Below are positions 38,001-51,039 of a stretch of DNA of 64,000 nucleotides, piece by piece. The notes below the pieces were generated by a model, which did not search any database, had not been told where the DNA came from, and worked only from the letters and a program-made list of their open reading frames with translations. The DNA lies in contig NC_065574.1 of assembly GCF_937616625.2 (NCBI RefSeq), positions 29,576,501 through 29,640,500 on the forward strand, read 5' to 3'. This stretch comes from Mercurialis annua (taxonomy: Eukaryota; Streptophyta; Magnoliopsida; Malpighiales; Euphorbiaceae). The translations under genes and the position numbers were made by a program. Within the stretch, counting starts at the first letter, position 1. Each line of letters opens with the position of its first letter.

Positions 38001-41000
38001 TTAAATGTTTGGCTTAAATCGATAAAAATGTTAAACGTTTGGAATTGTGTCGCAACGTTTTAATTGGTTTTGTTTCATAACGCTTGTAAACGTTTGGCTT
38101 AAATTGTTAAAAACGAGAAACATTGGGATTTATTTCGTAACATTTGTAAATTTTTGGCTTAAATCGCTAAAAAGGTGAAACGTTGGGATTTGTTTCGTAA
38201 CGTTTGTAAACGTTTGTCTTAAATCGCTAAAAAGGTTAAACGTTTGGATTTGTTTAGTAACATTTGTAAACGTTTGGCTTAAATCGCTAAAAAGGTGAAA
38301 CGTTTGGATTTGTTTTGTAACGTTTGTAAATGTTTGGCTTAAATCGCTAAAAAGGTGAAACGTTTGGATTTGTTTCATTAAGTTTGTAAACATTTGGCTT
38401 AAATTGCGAAAAATGTAAAACGCTTGGATTTGTTTCGTAACATTAGTAAAAGTTTAGCTTAAATTGCTAAAAAGGTGAAATGCTTGGATTTGTTTTGTTA
38501 CGTTTGTAAACGTTTGGTTTAAATTGCTAAAACGGTGAAAAACTTGGTATTGTTTCATAACGTTTGTAAACGTTTGGGTTAAATTGCTAAATATGTGAAA
38601 CGTTTGGCTTAAATTGCTTAAAAAGGTGGAACGTTTGGAATTGTTACGTGACGTTTGGCTAAAATCGCTAAAAAGGTGAAACGTTTGTTTTTTTTTCATA
38701 ACGTTTGTAAACGTTCGGCTTAAATCGCTAAAAAGGTGAAACGTTTGGATTTGTTTCGTAACGTTTGTAAATGTTTGGCTTCAATCGCTAAAAAGGTGAA
38801 ACGTTTGGATTTGTTTCGTGACGTTTGTAAACGTTTGGCATAAATCCCTAAAAAGGAAATGTTTGGATTTGTTTCGTAACGTTTTAAACTTTTGGCTTAA
38901 ATCGCTAAAATGGGGAAACGTTTGGATTTGTTTTGTAACGTTTGTAAATATTTTGCTTAAATTGCTAAAAAAGTGAAATGTTTGGTTTTGTTTCATATCG
39001 TATGTTAGCGTTCGGCTTAAATAGCTAAAAAGGTGAAACTTTTGGATTTTTTTCGTTTGGTTTAAATTGCTAAAAGGTGAAATGCTTGGATTTTTTTCGT
39101 AACGTTTGTAAACATTTGGCTTAAATTGCTAATAAGGTGAAACGCTTGGATTTGTTTCGTAACGTTTGTAAACATTTTGCTTAAATTGCTAAAAAGGTGA
39201 AACGCTTGGTTTTGTTTCGTAACATTTGTTAAGGTTTTGCATAAATCGCTAAAAATGTTAAACGTTTGGATTTGTTTCGTAACGTTTTAAGCGTTTGGTT
39301 TTGTTTCGTAACGTTTGTAAACCATTGGCTTAAATTGCTAAAAAGGCGAAACGTTTGGATTTGTTTCGGAACGTCTGTAAATGTTTGGATTAAATTGCTA
39401 AAAAGGCGAAACGTTTGAATTTGTTTCGTACCGTTTGTAAACGTTTGGCTTAAATCGCGAAAAAGGTGAAACATTTGGATTTGTTTCGTAGCGTTTGTAA
39501 ACGTCTGGCTTAAATTTCTAAAAAGGTGAAACGTTTGGATTTGTTTTGTAACGTTTGTAAACAATTGGCTCAAATCGCTAAAAAGGGGAAACGTTTGGAT
39601 TTCTTTCGTAATGTTTTGAAACGTTTGGCTTAAATCGCTAATAAGGTGAAACATTTGGATTTGTTTCGTAAAGTTTGTAACGTTTGGCTTAAATTGCTAA
39701 AAAGGTGAAACGCTTGAATTTGTTTCGTAACGTTTTTAAATGTTTGGCTTCATTTTCCAAAAAGGTAAAACGCTTGGATTAGTTTCGTAGCGTTTATAAA
39801 CGTTTGGCTTAAATTGCTAAAAAGGTGTAACATTTGGATTTTTTTCATAACCTTTGTAAATGTCTGGCTTTAATCGCTAAAAAGGTGAAACGTTTGGATT
39901 TGTTTTGTAATGTTTGCAAACCTTTGGCTTAAATCGCTAAAAAGGTGAAACGTTTGGATTTGTTCTGTAACGTTTGTAAACGTTTTGCTTAAATTGCTAA
40001 AAAGGTGAAACGCTTGGATTTATTTCGTAACAAGTAGAAACGTTTGCTGAAATTGCTAAAAGGGGGAAATACTTGGATTTGTTTTGTAATGTTTGTAAAC
40101 GTTTGGCTTAAATTGCTAAAAAGGTGAAACGCTTGGTTTTGTTCCGCAACATTTGTAAACGTTTGGCTTAAATCACAAAAAATATGAAACATTTGCATTT
40201 GTTTCTTAACGTTTTAAATTGTTTCGTTAGGTTTGTAAACGTTTAGCTTAAATCGCTAAAAAGGTGAAATGTTTGGATTTGTGTCGTAATGTTTGTAAAC
40301 GTTTGGCTTAAACCGCTAAAATGGGGAAACGTTTGGATTTGTTTCGTAATGTTTGTAAACGTTTGGCTTAAATCGCTAAAAAGGGGAAACTTTTGGATTT
40401 GTTTCAATATGTTTGTAAATGTTTTGCTTATGTCGCTAAAAAGGGAAAACGTTTGGATTTGTTTCGTAACGTTTGTCAAAGTTTGGCATAAATCGCGAAA
40501 AAGGGGAAACGTTTGGATTTGTTCGTAATGTTTGTAAACGTTTGGCATAAATCGCTAAAAAGGCCAAATGTTTGGATTTGTTTCGTAGCGTTTGTAAAAG
40601 TTTGGCTTAAATCGCTAAAAAAGTGAAACATTTGTATTTGTTTCGTACCATTTGTAAACGTTTGGCTTAAATCGCTAAAAAGTTCAAACGTTTGGATTTG
40701 TTTCATAACGTTTGTAAACATTTGGCTTAAATTGTTAAAAATGTAAAACGCTCGGATTTGTTTCGGAACGTTTGTAAACGCTTGGCTTAGATTTCTTTAA
40801 AGGTGAAATGCTTGGATTTGTTTCTATACGTTTGCAAATGTTTGGATTAAATTGCTAAAATGGTGAAACGCTTGGTTTTGTTTCGTAACGTTTGTAAACG
40901 TTTGGCTTAAATCGATAAAAATACGAAACATTTGGATTTATGTCGCAACGTTTTAAACGTTTTGTTTTGTTTCGTAGCACTTGTAAACGTTTGGCTTAAA

Positions 41001-41774
41001 TTGTAAAAAACGAGACACGTTTGGATTTATTTTGTAACATTTGTAAATGTTTGGCTTAAATCGTAAAAAGGTGAAATGTTTGGATTTGTTTCGTAACGTT
41101 TGTAAACATTTTTCTTAAATCGCTAAAAGGTGAAGCGTTTAGATTTGTTTAGTAACGTTTGTAAACGTTTGGCTTAAATCGCTAAAAAGGGGAAACATTT
41201 GATTTGTTTTGTAAAGTTTGTCAACGTTTCGCTTAAATCGCTAAAAAGGTGAAACTTTTGGATTTGTTTCGTAGCGTTTGTATAAGTTTGGCTTAAATAT
41301 CTAAAAAGGGGAAACGTTTGGATTTGTTTCGTACCATTTTTAAACGTTTGGTTTAAATCGTTAAAAATGTGAAACGTTTGGATTTGTTTCATAACGTTTG
41401 CAAACATTTGGCTTAAATTGCTAAAAATGTAAAACGCATGGATTTGTTTCGTAACGTTTGTAAAAGTTTAGCTTAAATTGCTAAAAAGGTGAAATGCTTG
41501 GATGTAATATCCCGTAATTTTTTTGAAGTTTATTATAAATTTCTCGGTATTAATTTGGGGTCGTCTTCGGCTTAGAAGTTCGTTTGATGATTTGATTCAA
41601 AGATTGTTTAATATTAGTCCGGGTATCGAAATGGGTTAATATAAGTCCGGGGGTTAATCTAAGTCCGGGTTTTAAAATGTTTAAATTTAAGTGTGGGTTG
41701 GGTTAGGTTCAACGAGAAATTGGTTGAACCAGGTATCGTTTGAACCAAGGTTCAAACGAGACCCGTTCTCGTTC

Positions 41775-41891
41775 GGTCTCAGACGAGACCTGCAAGTCTC
41801 GTTTGATACCTGCATTTTTAAGCAGGTCTCGTTCGAGACCCACAGGTCTCGTACGAGACCTGTTCACTTTCAGCAGGTCTCATTCGAGACC
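41775..41891. repeat. Cluster of GGTCTCG/CGAGACC palindromes in LTR U3
   Basis: Four 16-bp inverted repeats at 41775-41790, 41825-41840, 41845-41860 and 41876-41891. The third, GGTCTCGTACGAGACC, is a perfect palindrome. Half-sites fill the gaps, and a GAACC/GGTTC pair precedes them at about 41740. Located about 300 bp into the LTR, just before the leader-like sequence. Confidence 0.9.
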
Positions 41892-44265
41892 TGCTATCGT
41901 TGAGGTGAGGGGGCAGTTTTGCTCCCTGATTTCTCGCGATTCATTCACAATTTAAAAACGCTTTCTAAACCTAAAATCTTCATCACACTACATACAACCC
42001 TAGCCGTCACTTTTCTGAAACCTTCCCCGAAGAAAAACGCTGCCATTCTCCTCCAAAAACCTTGCTGAATATAGGTAAAGATTGTTCTTAAATTTCAGTT
42101 TCGCTCTTTTGCACTATTTCCGTTTTTAATCAAATTCAACGTGCGTTTCAGAACCGAATTAAGTTCCGTTTTCTTCCAGCAATAGTAGACTCGATACTCT
42201 ACAGATCCCAACTTTTGTTTCGTAAAACTGTAAGTTATATTTCTCGTATTTGCAACCGCCGTCTCACCGTTTATTGTTAATTTCTGTTTTGAACAATATC
42301 GACAGTTTACTATTTTGATTCGTTCGCAGCCGTTTCTCGATCGAATTCAGTTCCGTTTCTTCCCCGTGATAGTAGACTCGTTCCTCTAGGATTCCCAATC
42401 TTGAATTTTGCTAAACGGTACGTAAATGATCTCGTTTCATTCGCCGTCGTTTCACCGTTTTTGATAGTTATAAACTGTGAATGTCTAAATGATCTACTGC
42501 CGAATTCCATTTGTATATTTGGCTAAGTTTCTGTCAATGTTTATGCTAGTAATTTATCGTCTAATCTCAGTTTGTGACTTGTTATACGGTTTCATTGTTA
42601 AGGGTTTTGGTTATTTCGGTTTCGTACCATGTCTCTCTGCCATATTATTCATTAACAAAAGAATGAACTCTAATTATCGAAATATGCAGCTTCCCTTTTG
42701 GTTGATTTTTCTTGAATTGTTGATTCCGATTCTTGTGTTTAATTTGAATGATTAAGAGATTATGAGGTTTTGATAATTTGGAAGGTTGTTTCGATTTTCT
42801 GTTTCTGCAACAATACTAAACTGGTCATTTTTGTGTGATAATGAAGAAGACAGTGACGTGTCATGGATTGATTGGTTATTATGATATGGTTTTTGGCTAA
42901 TGGTCAGTTTGGTCAATGAGTTTTTGTGTCTTAAAACTTTTGATTCTTAAACTTATCTTTTAACTGTTCTAATTGATTTTTGATTTCAATTTACGAAATT
43001 AGTTTCAACTTATTAATTAGCGATTTAAATAATAATATTATTTATAATTTGAAATTATTTTGGGCATTAACATTAACATTTTAAATTTAAATTAATATTA
43101 ATTTTATTATAGTTTATATGTGATTTTATATATTGACTATACTAAATAAGAATTGGGACTGTTATTTAATTTGAAAGTTTGTCAAATTAATTATATTATT
43201 TTTAAGACCTAAAAATAATATTTGAGTATTAAAAAATTCAATTAATAATTATTATTAATTATTATTTAATCGATAATTGAAATTTTTGGCTTAGAATGCC
43301 TTTGTGACTAAAGTTATATTTTAGCTTTAATTTGTTATTTAAATATTTGAGATATTTTTGCCGATAATTATAATTACTTGGGTTTCAAGCTATTGAGTTC
43401 ATTTTAATATTTAATCAACATTTTATTTAATATTATATTATAAACTGTGGTTTATAATTCTGGGATATCAGTTGGGTCGATTTGGACTTGGGTCACCGAC
43501 ATGTGGGTTTAGCTTGGTAGTTTTGAGAAACTCGGCTAATCCACTATTTGAGGAATGGATTTTATTTATCATTTAAATGTTATTTTAATAGTATTTTCGG
43601 ATTGGATTTAAGTGCGAACTCAATAGTCTTGAATTATTACGGCATTATAATTTATTTGAGAATTGTGTTTCTCTGTGATTTTATCTGACTTATTAATTAT
43701 GCTAGTCCTATGTAGTGTCTAGTAATCTTAGATTTAGGGGTTGTTCAGATATTAACTTAATTATTATTTTAGACCCGTTGACTGCTCGTGCTTCGGAGTC
43801 TACGCAGGGTTAGCTATTTGCCAAGTGTCACGTGTGTTGGTGCAGCGGGACGTGAGGGTCCGAATCGTATATTTTAATTCAAAATTGGAATTCCAACAAT
43901 TCGGATCCAGAAATTGATCATATCAATAACAAATGGATCTTCGTATCATCTAGTAATTAAAGCACGCATCTAGAAACGGTAAGAAGAATACCTATGTCGA
44001 TTCTCCAACGATTCTTGTAGTCCCGATAGTACGGCGACCTCAAGCTCGTCCTCACGAGTATGCGTCCGATTGAATCCTCGCCTTGAAGTAATCTGCAAGA
44101 GTTCCTCTTGCCGAGCAACCCTAATCTCAAACTCTCGCCTCGATTGCGTCTTTGCTAGGATGTATGAAAAACTTTCTCCAAGCTTTTCTATGATTGATGA
44201 CTACTTGAACTCCTTAAAATATGGTCTCTTAAGTGTGGTGTCTGTAGAATGAGCAAAGGCAACCT

Positions 44266-44275
44266 CTATTTATAG
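44266..44275 (-). promoter_or_regulatory. TATA box, copia 3' LTR
   Basis: CTATAAATAG on the minus strand followed by AGGTTGCCTTTGC. Identical box in the 5' LTR at 50817-50826. Confidence 0.65.
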
Positions 44276-44300
44276 GGTAGAGCTTTGCTTAAGAATGCAA

Positions 44301-44480
44301 CACCTCACATGCTAGGTGTCACACAACAAGCAAAGGTGTTTCCACCATTCGACACCTTACTTGCTAGGTGTCACACACCAAACATAGGTGTTGCCACCAT
44401 CTGACACATCAGATGCTAGGTGTCACACATCAAGCATAGGTGTTGCCACCTTCTGACACGTCGGATGCTAGGTGCCACAC
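44301..44480. repeat. 52-bp tandem repeat in copia LTR
   Basis: About 3.5 copies of a unit containing GCTAGGTGTCACACA and AGGTGTTGCCACC. The matching block in the other LTR is at about 50850-51030. Lies directly upstream of the TATA box on the minus strand. Confidence 0.85.
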
Positions 44481-44486
44481 ACAGAG

Positions 44487-44635
44487 ACATACATGACATC
44501 ATCACATGACATCATCACATGACATCATCGTGACATCATCACATGACATCATCGTGACATCATCACATGACATAATCATGACATCATCGTGAGATCATCA
44601 CATGACATTATCGTGACATCATCACATGACATCAT
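44487..44635. repeat. TGACATCATC minisatellite in copia LTR
   Basis: About a dozen copies of an 11-13 bp unit, (ACA/CG)TGACATCATC. Copy number differs between the two LTRs. Upstream of the TATA box in transcription direction. Confidence 0.88.
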
Positions 44636-45836
44636 CATATTAATTTGGATAAAATACATTAGGTGCCTACTAATTTATAACTCTTACATATTAGTCCCTA
44701 ATTGTATTTGTTTTTTCATCTTAGATTAATTTCCGAGATATGCTAGTATCTATATAAAATCGATATCTTGTAAACTCAATCGGTTGCACACCCTATTGTG
44801 TGTGACTAACTAGGTTCACATCTATATGACAACGAGAGTCATAAGAAACGCCTTTCTTATATTAATTAATTAAATCCCATTAATTATTAATTCTCGTATA
44901 TCGTGAGTGACGTCTAGCAACATATCACGACCCCCAAATAGATATGAATGTTTCGATGCATTCTTTATGAACCAATGTTCATAATTACCGTACACTCAAA
45001 ATTTCCTTCATCTAAGATTCTGATCTCGACTAGTGTCACGGTTAAGTCAAACACTGTTTGTCTTGATCATATGACCTCATCTTAGTTCTTATTCTTGATA
45101 AATATTACTTCCACTAGAAACAACTTTCTAAGTAAGTCATATACACCTGCGCAGGTTTTATCATCCATCAAGAACAATTTGAGATAGCATAGAATCTTTT
45201 CTCCATTCATCCGGAGTGATAAATCCTCTCTTGGTTAAACCCCTATCTCCATATACAACTAACTAGAGCCAACACATCCCGCGACCCTAGCTCATGAAAG
45301 ATCTAGGGATAAGGAGTATCAAACTCTAATCACCTATATACAAGATAGTGTCACCGCAAGTCAAAGGACATATGTACAATTATGAACTAGATGACATTAA
45401 ATTGACTTTGATGAAATACCATGTATAAGTCATCTAGCGTCACTTGTTCGACCCACTCAACATCTTGAGTGTCCACATGTTTATCCTGATCCCCATCAAG
45501 TAGTATGAGACTCACTACTTCCTATAATTAGTAACTCCTTACTGATCAGGAGAATAAACAGAGGTGACAATCTTTCCGGGATAATACGATGCCCTTATTC
45601 GTAGGACCCCATCGATCGTGAACTGTTATTTAGATCACGTGTATGATAAAATCTGTAACTCATATTCTTAACACCTTAAGAATAGATTATATCACAATGT
45701 GATAAGGATAATACGTAATAAATGAACACGTAGTTGATGAGACACTTAGTTCAATTAGAACATATATATCTTTGCCATTGGGATTAGTTCTACAAATATA
45801 CATGATCAAATGGCCCCAGGGCACATACTACTAACA

Positions 45837-48800
45837 ATCTCCCACTTGCACTAGTGCCATTGGCAACTATATCTAAGCCCCCATCTTTACAAGATGTAAA
45901 TCTTAATGACTCTATGTCATGTAAACCTTAATGACTCTAAGTCATGGGCTTTGTCAGTGGGTCAGCCGTGTTATCGGCTGATGCTATCTTTTAGAGAAAC
46001 AATTTTCTCTTTCCAACAATTTCTTTAGATAATATGATAATGCCTTTCCGTATGTTTGGATAAGTTGTGAGACCCAGTTTCCTTTGCTATGGCAGTAGCA
46101 CCATTGTGGTTGCAGAAAAGAGGAATTGTCGACTTAATGGAAGAAAACCGTACTTAGTTATAGTAAGAACTATTTTATCCAAACACCTTCTATTACAACA
46201 TCTCATGCCATAATATACTCGGCTTATATAATGGAACCTGGAGTTGATTCTCGCTTAGAACACTTCTAGCTTACTACTCCTTCATTATAGATAAATATGA
46301 ATCTGGAGATATACTCTTTATCATTCATATCTGATTTATTAATCAGAATCTGTAAAACGGTCTACTTAAAAAACCTTGTTCTCCATTAGTTAAGACAATA
46401 TCTTTAGTTCTTCATAAGTACTTAAAGATATCCTTAACGACTATCCAATGTTCTCAACATGGATTTGATTGAAACTGATTAGTCCCACTAACCGCATAGA
46501 CAAATTTCTAGCTTTGTAAGTGACAACACATACGTCAGACGACCGATTGCCGAAGCCTATGGTATCTTTGCTAGATTCTTTGTTTCTTCAGAAGTCTCAG
46601 AAGACATTCCTATTCAAAGAAGAATTTCATGGCTAACTAGTATCAATCCTCTTAGAACTTCCATATTGAACTACTTCAATATCTTTTCTAAGAAGAGCCT
46701 GTAGGAGAAACCACTTATTCTCTTAGATCTATCTCCATAGATTCCAACACTGAGAATATAAGCTACTTCTCCGAGGACTTTGATGGAGTACGTATTAGAT
46801 AAACCAAAGTTTTACAAAAGTTAACATTCCAATATTATTATGCATTATTAATATGTTATCTAGATACAAGATCACAAAAGTGAGTCTGCTCCCACTAACC
46901 TTATTGTAAACATTGGGTTTATCATCGTTTTTAATAAATTTGTAACTTCTTACGGCTTTATCAAGACGACGAATCTCGAAGCTTTGTTTCCATCCACTAG
47001 GGATCATTTTAACTTACACGCCTTGGAACCTTCTTCGGATTCAAAATCCTCGACTTGTTCCATATAGATATACTCCATTAAGGAATGTGGTTCTTACATC
47101 CATATGTCCAACCACAAAATCTAAATGTGTAGCCTTGGTAAGAAAAATCTTGATGGACTTAAGCATGGTTACCGGCGATAAAGTGTATTCACAATACAAC
47201 TTCTTGCCTCTAGCAAAACACTTTTGCAACAAGCCTAGCTTTAAAGGTCTCCACCTTTCCATTAGCACCAATTTTACGCTTGAAGATCCATTTAATCCTT
47301 ATTGCTATAATACCTTCAGATGGATCGACTAGCTCCCAAAATTTGGCTACTACAAATGGATTTTATTTCAGATTTTATTGCTTCAAACCATTTTTTTTAA
47401 GAATCTATATCATATATAGTTTCCAAATAAGTAGAGGGATCAACATTTGATCTTTTTGTCCATGACTAAACGACTTTTGTTTATCATGCGGGAAAACCAT
47501 ATCTCTCTGGTTGACGAGATACTCTACTTGATCTTCGAGATGTTAATGTAGATACATCTTTTACTAATTCTAGGTCTTAGTGGGTTTGATCGATCTTTAT
47601 TGATTCATTCTTTTGTTGGTAACTAGATGACTCCTCATCTAATTCTATATTCCTTTCTTAGTCTCCCTCTTGAATAAACGCTTTATCAAGTAAGACTACC
47701 ACCGATAAACAACGATTTTTTGTTCGGTTAGAATATAGAAATAACGTCCTAATCTGTCTTTAGGATATCCAACATAACCTTTCCATGATTGATTTTGATT
47801 CCAAATTTATCGTATATCAGTTTCCTGATATCTTCCGAACAAATCTTAACTTCCTTAAGACTTGATTCCATACCTTATCTCATAAGGTATGTATGGAGCG
47901 AATTTAGTTGGAATTCAATTTAGAATTTTATTTGTGGTAAGAATTGCATGACTCCATAACGAGATGGATAAATCAGTAATTAGCTCATTATTAATCGCAT
48001 CATGTTCCAAATTGTACGATATTTCCTTCTTGACAAAAATACCATTCAACCATGGTGTTCCCAAGGAGTGAGTTGAAAAATAATACCACATTCCTTTTAG
48101 GAACGTACCAAATTCTGTATTCAAGTATTCTTCCCTTTTCGATCACATCGTAAAGTTTTAATACTTTTTCCAATTTGGTTTTCTACTTCATTCTTGAAGT
48201 CATTTGAACATTTCAAAATTTTCATGTTTGTTCTTCATAAGACAAACTTAACTATATCGTGATAAATCATCGATGTAGAAAATGAAGTATAAGTATCTAC
48301 CTTGGTCCGTTTCTATAAACATACCATACATCACTATGTATGATCTCTTAAACGGCCTTGGCTCTGCCACTTTGTACCACAAAGAATGATCAGCTCATTT
48401 TGCCTTTAAGATACGACTCATAAGTCGGAAGCGATGCAAAATCTTGATTGCTCAAGATTCCCATCCTATCTAACTTGTTAAGTCTATCTTTTGCAATATG
48501 TCCTAATCATAAGTGCCAAAATTGTTTAGAGATTTGATTACTTATGGTATTAATTTTAAATACATCTTTTGCATCAAAAATATTTAATAAAGACCATTTT
48601 GTACATATCCACACCCAACTCCGTAGTATCAAACATAATACCACAAACATCCTTTGTAAATAGAAAATCAATTACCAAATTTGTCATACAAATTCGGACA
48701 TGATATTCCTATATATATTGGGTAAGTACAAAAATCTTGTTTATGTACAACTTATGTTTATTTAAGAAAATTGAAGTTGATCATATAGCTCTTGTCGCAA

Positions 48801-50372
48801 CGCTTGCGTCATTCCTGAGATTTAAGATTACTTCATATTTTTCCTTTCTTTCTCACTTTTACTAATTCCGCAAAAGATAAACAAATATGAGATTGAGCAT
48901 CGGTATTCAATACCCAAGCTTTTAAATGAGCAATTGACATTGGAACATGAGATAGACACATTCTTGATGGAATTGTCGTTTCTCCCGTCATTGCCTTTAA
49001 GTATTCACAATACTTAATGCAATTTCCATTTCAATGTCTTTCGGTTTGACAAAAGAAACACTTTCTTTTATTGACCGAACCGCCTTTCAAATATTCCAAA
49101 TATTTCCGACAATGACTTATATTGTCCTACATCTTAACAAATGAAAACATTTTTCTTTGTTAACCGATGTGCATTTCTTTTTCGCAATAGCCTTGGAGGC
49201 ATCTAAATATCTTAATCAAACAAAAATGATTTTAAACCACTAGCCGATTACTATCGTGAATGTCACTTTAAAGGATTCTATTTAAACTTATTATCCCTTA
49301 GACAACAAAGATCTCTAATTAGTATTCGTGTTGTTTTGTATATTTAACCATAATGATTTGGTCTTTATCAAAATGGCCTCCCACTATGTTTTTCGAATCC
49401 TACACTTCCAAAATAGGAAACGTGAATCTTTGTTGGAAAAGATTTCAAGCGGGTGATTGAATTCATGTAGTCATTGTTCTTTCCCTCAGGTACGCCTAAT
49501 TGCCGTTATTGGGATCACAATGTACTACAAATGAACAACACTTGGTCATCATATCTCATATGAGGTTCAATCATTTCCAGCTCCTAATGTTTTCACCCTC
49601 AGATACCCATTGTCGTTATTGGGTTCAGCATTAGTTTAGTTTAACCCATTGAATCAACTAAGATGTATCAATCTGAATAATACACGACTCAGGTACGCCT
49701 AATTGCCGTTATTACCGTGTACTATATCGATACACCCGCAACATCTCATGCTTAACAATAAACTAAACAACGGCCTCTTGATGATATCATCTCACCCCTA
49801 TGTATCCATAGCCGACAATCAAATAGTATTAGTTTATTGCTCCAGTGGAGAGCCATTGATAAATCAATTTAGGGATTAATCAATATACACTTAACCTTTT
49901 AACTTTTAGGAAGATTTCTTAGGGTTTTAAGTTATTGTGGTCTCACTAAGAACACAACACATTTTAGCATGCATCTCATACAAAATAAAGCTAAAATGAA
50001 TCATGCAATCAAATATGTATGATTATGGACTTCCTAGGTCTCATTCTTTAGCCACAAAAGAATGAGCAAACTATTACTTGTTCCGCATGTTTTATTGATG
50101 ACAATATAATGCACAAGCGAGTCACGTATTGTGTTAAATAATCACATTAGAAAAATTCCCAGGATAGGTTGGAGGGTCTCGAGCGGACCACTTAAGTACC
50201 AATCTCCTAGACAGAATTTAATCAAATGTAATTAATGTCACAATAACGTTTGCTCGTTTTTGCAAACAAGACTTAAGCATTCGGAATTATAAATTACATG
50301 CCAATTAATAATTCCTAAGTCCATGATTATTAGTACATGCATTCAATCGTAAAGCTTTAATACTCGATGATA
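45837..50372 (-). pseudogene. Decayed copia gag-pol
   Basis: Minus-strand remnants in order: a CCHC knuckle at 49019-49060 (CFFCQTERH-stop-NGNC, the Trp codon now TGA); a protease site near 48880-48920 (WVLNTDAQSHIC, so the catalytic DTGA/DSGA is lost); a GAG-pre-integrase stretch near 48400-48540 (LGHIAKDRLNKLDRMG); and reverse transcriptase at 46795-47271 (LSPVTMLKSIKIFL, HMDVRTTFLNG, then YLDNILIMHNN in place of YVDDILLIGND). RT-to-RNase H spacer remnants lie near 46450-46560. Many stops and frameshifts break it, so no functional product is expected. The integrase interval (about 47300-48350) is only weakly readable. Confidence 0.85.
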
Positions 50373-50389
50373 CGGTGGCTCCGATACCA
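50373..50389 (-). promoter_or_regulatory. Primer-binding site of the large copia element
   Basis: TGGTATCGGAGCCACCG on the minus strand, one base after the 5' LTR. It is complementary to initiator-Met tRNA with one mismatch in the first 12 positions. Confidence 0.8.
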
Positions 50390-50816
50390 CAGTTGGTGCA
50401 GCGGGACGTCCCAAATCGTATATTTCAATTCAAAATTGGAATTCCAATAATTCGGATTCAGAAATTGATCATATCAATAACAAATGGATCTTCGTATCAT
50501 CTAGTAATTAAAGCACGCATCTAGAAACCGTAAGAAGAATACCTATGTCGATTCTCCAACGATTCTTGTAGTCCCGATAGTACGGCGACCTCAAGCTCGT
50601 CCACAGGAGTATGCGTCCGATTGAATCCTCGCATTGAAGTAATCTGCAAGAGTTCCTCTTGCCGAGCAACCCTAATCTCAAACTCTCGCCTCGATTACGT
50701 CTTTGCTAGGATGTATGAAAAACTTACTCCAAGCTTTTCTGTGATTGATGACTACTTGAACTCCTTCAAATATGGTCTCTTAAGTGTGGTGTCTGTAGAA
50801 TGAGCAAAGGCGACCT

Positions 50817-50826
50817 CTATTTATAG
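50817..50826 (-). promoter_or_regulatory. TATA box, copia 5' LTR (element promoter)
   Basis: CTATAAATAG on the minus strand. The 52-bp repeats (about 50850-51030) and the TGACATCATC minisatellite (about 51040-51206) lie immediately upstream, the position of an LTR enhancer. Confidence 0.65.
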
Positions 50827-51039
50827 GGTAGAGCTTTGCTTAAGAATGCAACACCTCACATGCTAGGTGTCACACAACAAGCAAAGGTGTTGCCACCATT
50901 CGACACCTCACATGCTAGGTGTCACACACCAAGCATAGGTGCTGCCACCATCTGACACATCAGATTCTAGGATTCACACATCAAGCATAGGTGTTGCCAC
51001 CTTCTGACACGTCGGATGCTAGGTGTCACACACAGAGAC

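Larger units (their letters stand above)
24781..41502 (+). repeat. 60-bp satellite, main forward array
   Basis: About 265 monomers of 60 bp in one orientation. The monomer begins GGCTTAAATCGCTAAAAAGG and carries AACGTTT at positions 24-30, 44-50 and 54-60, about 35% G+C with five CpGs. Interrupted by MITE copies at 25260-25672 and 31592-32005. Sub-units of roughly 2 kb recur. A super-repeat of 6.1-6.3 kb is present twice. Long open frames on both strands follow from the monomer being 20 codons long and are not genes. I do not recognise this family; centromeric, pericentromeric or interstitial location cannot be told from sequence. Confidence 0.97.
43835..45836 (-). repeat. 3' LTR of the large copia element
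   Basis: About 2,002 bp, TGTTGGTGC...TACTAACA on the plus strand. Contains a TATA box (44266-44275, minus), 52-bp tandem units (about 44301-44480) and a TGACATCATC minisatellite (about 44487-44635). Confidence 0.93.

Noticed and set aside
24781..41502. CRISPR-like regular array.
   Set aside because: There are no unique spacers between repeats; it is a head-to-tail satellite in a plant genome.
42489..42755. 88-codon hydrophobic frame that could be a membrane peptide.
   Set aside because: AT-rich LTR sequence by position; hydrophobicity follows from T-rich codons and no homologous frame is kept in the sister LTRs.
44070..44252. 60-codon frame, repeated at 50621-50803, apparently conserved.
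   Set aside because: The conservation is only because both lie in the two LTRs of the same copia element; no motif, and antisense to the element.
47087..47332. 81-codon plus-strand frame.
   Set aside because: Antisense shadow of the copia reverse-transcriptase remnant on the minus strand.
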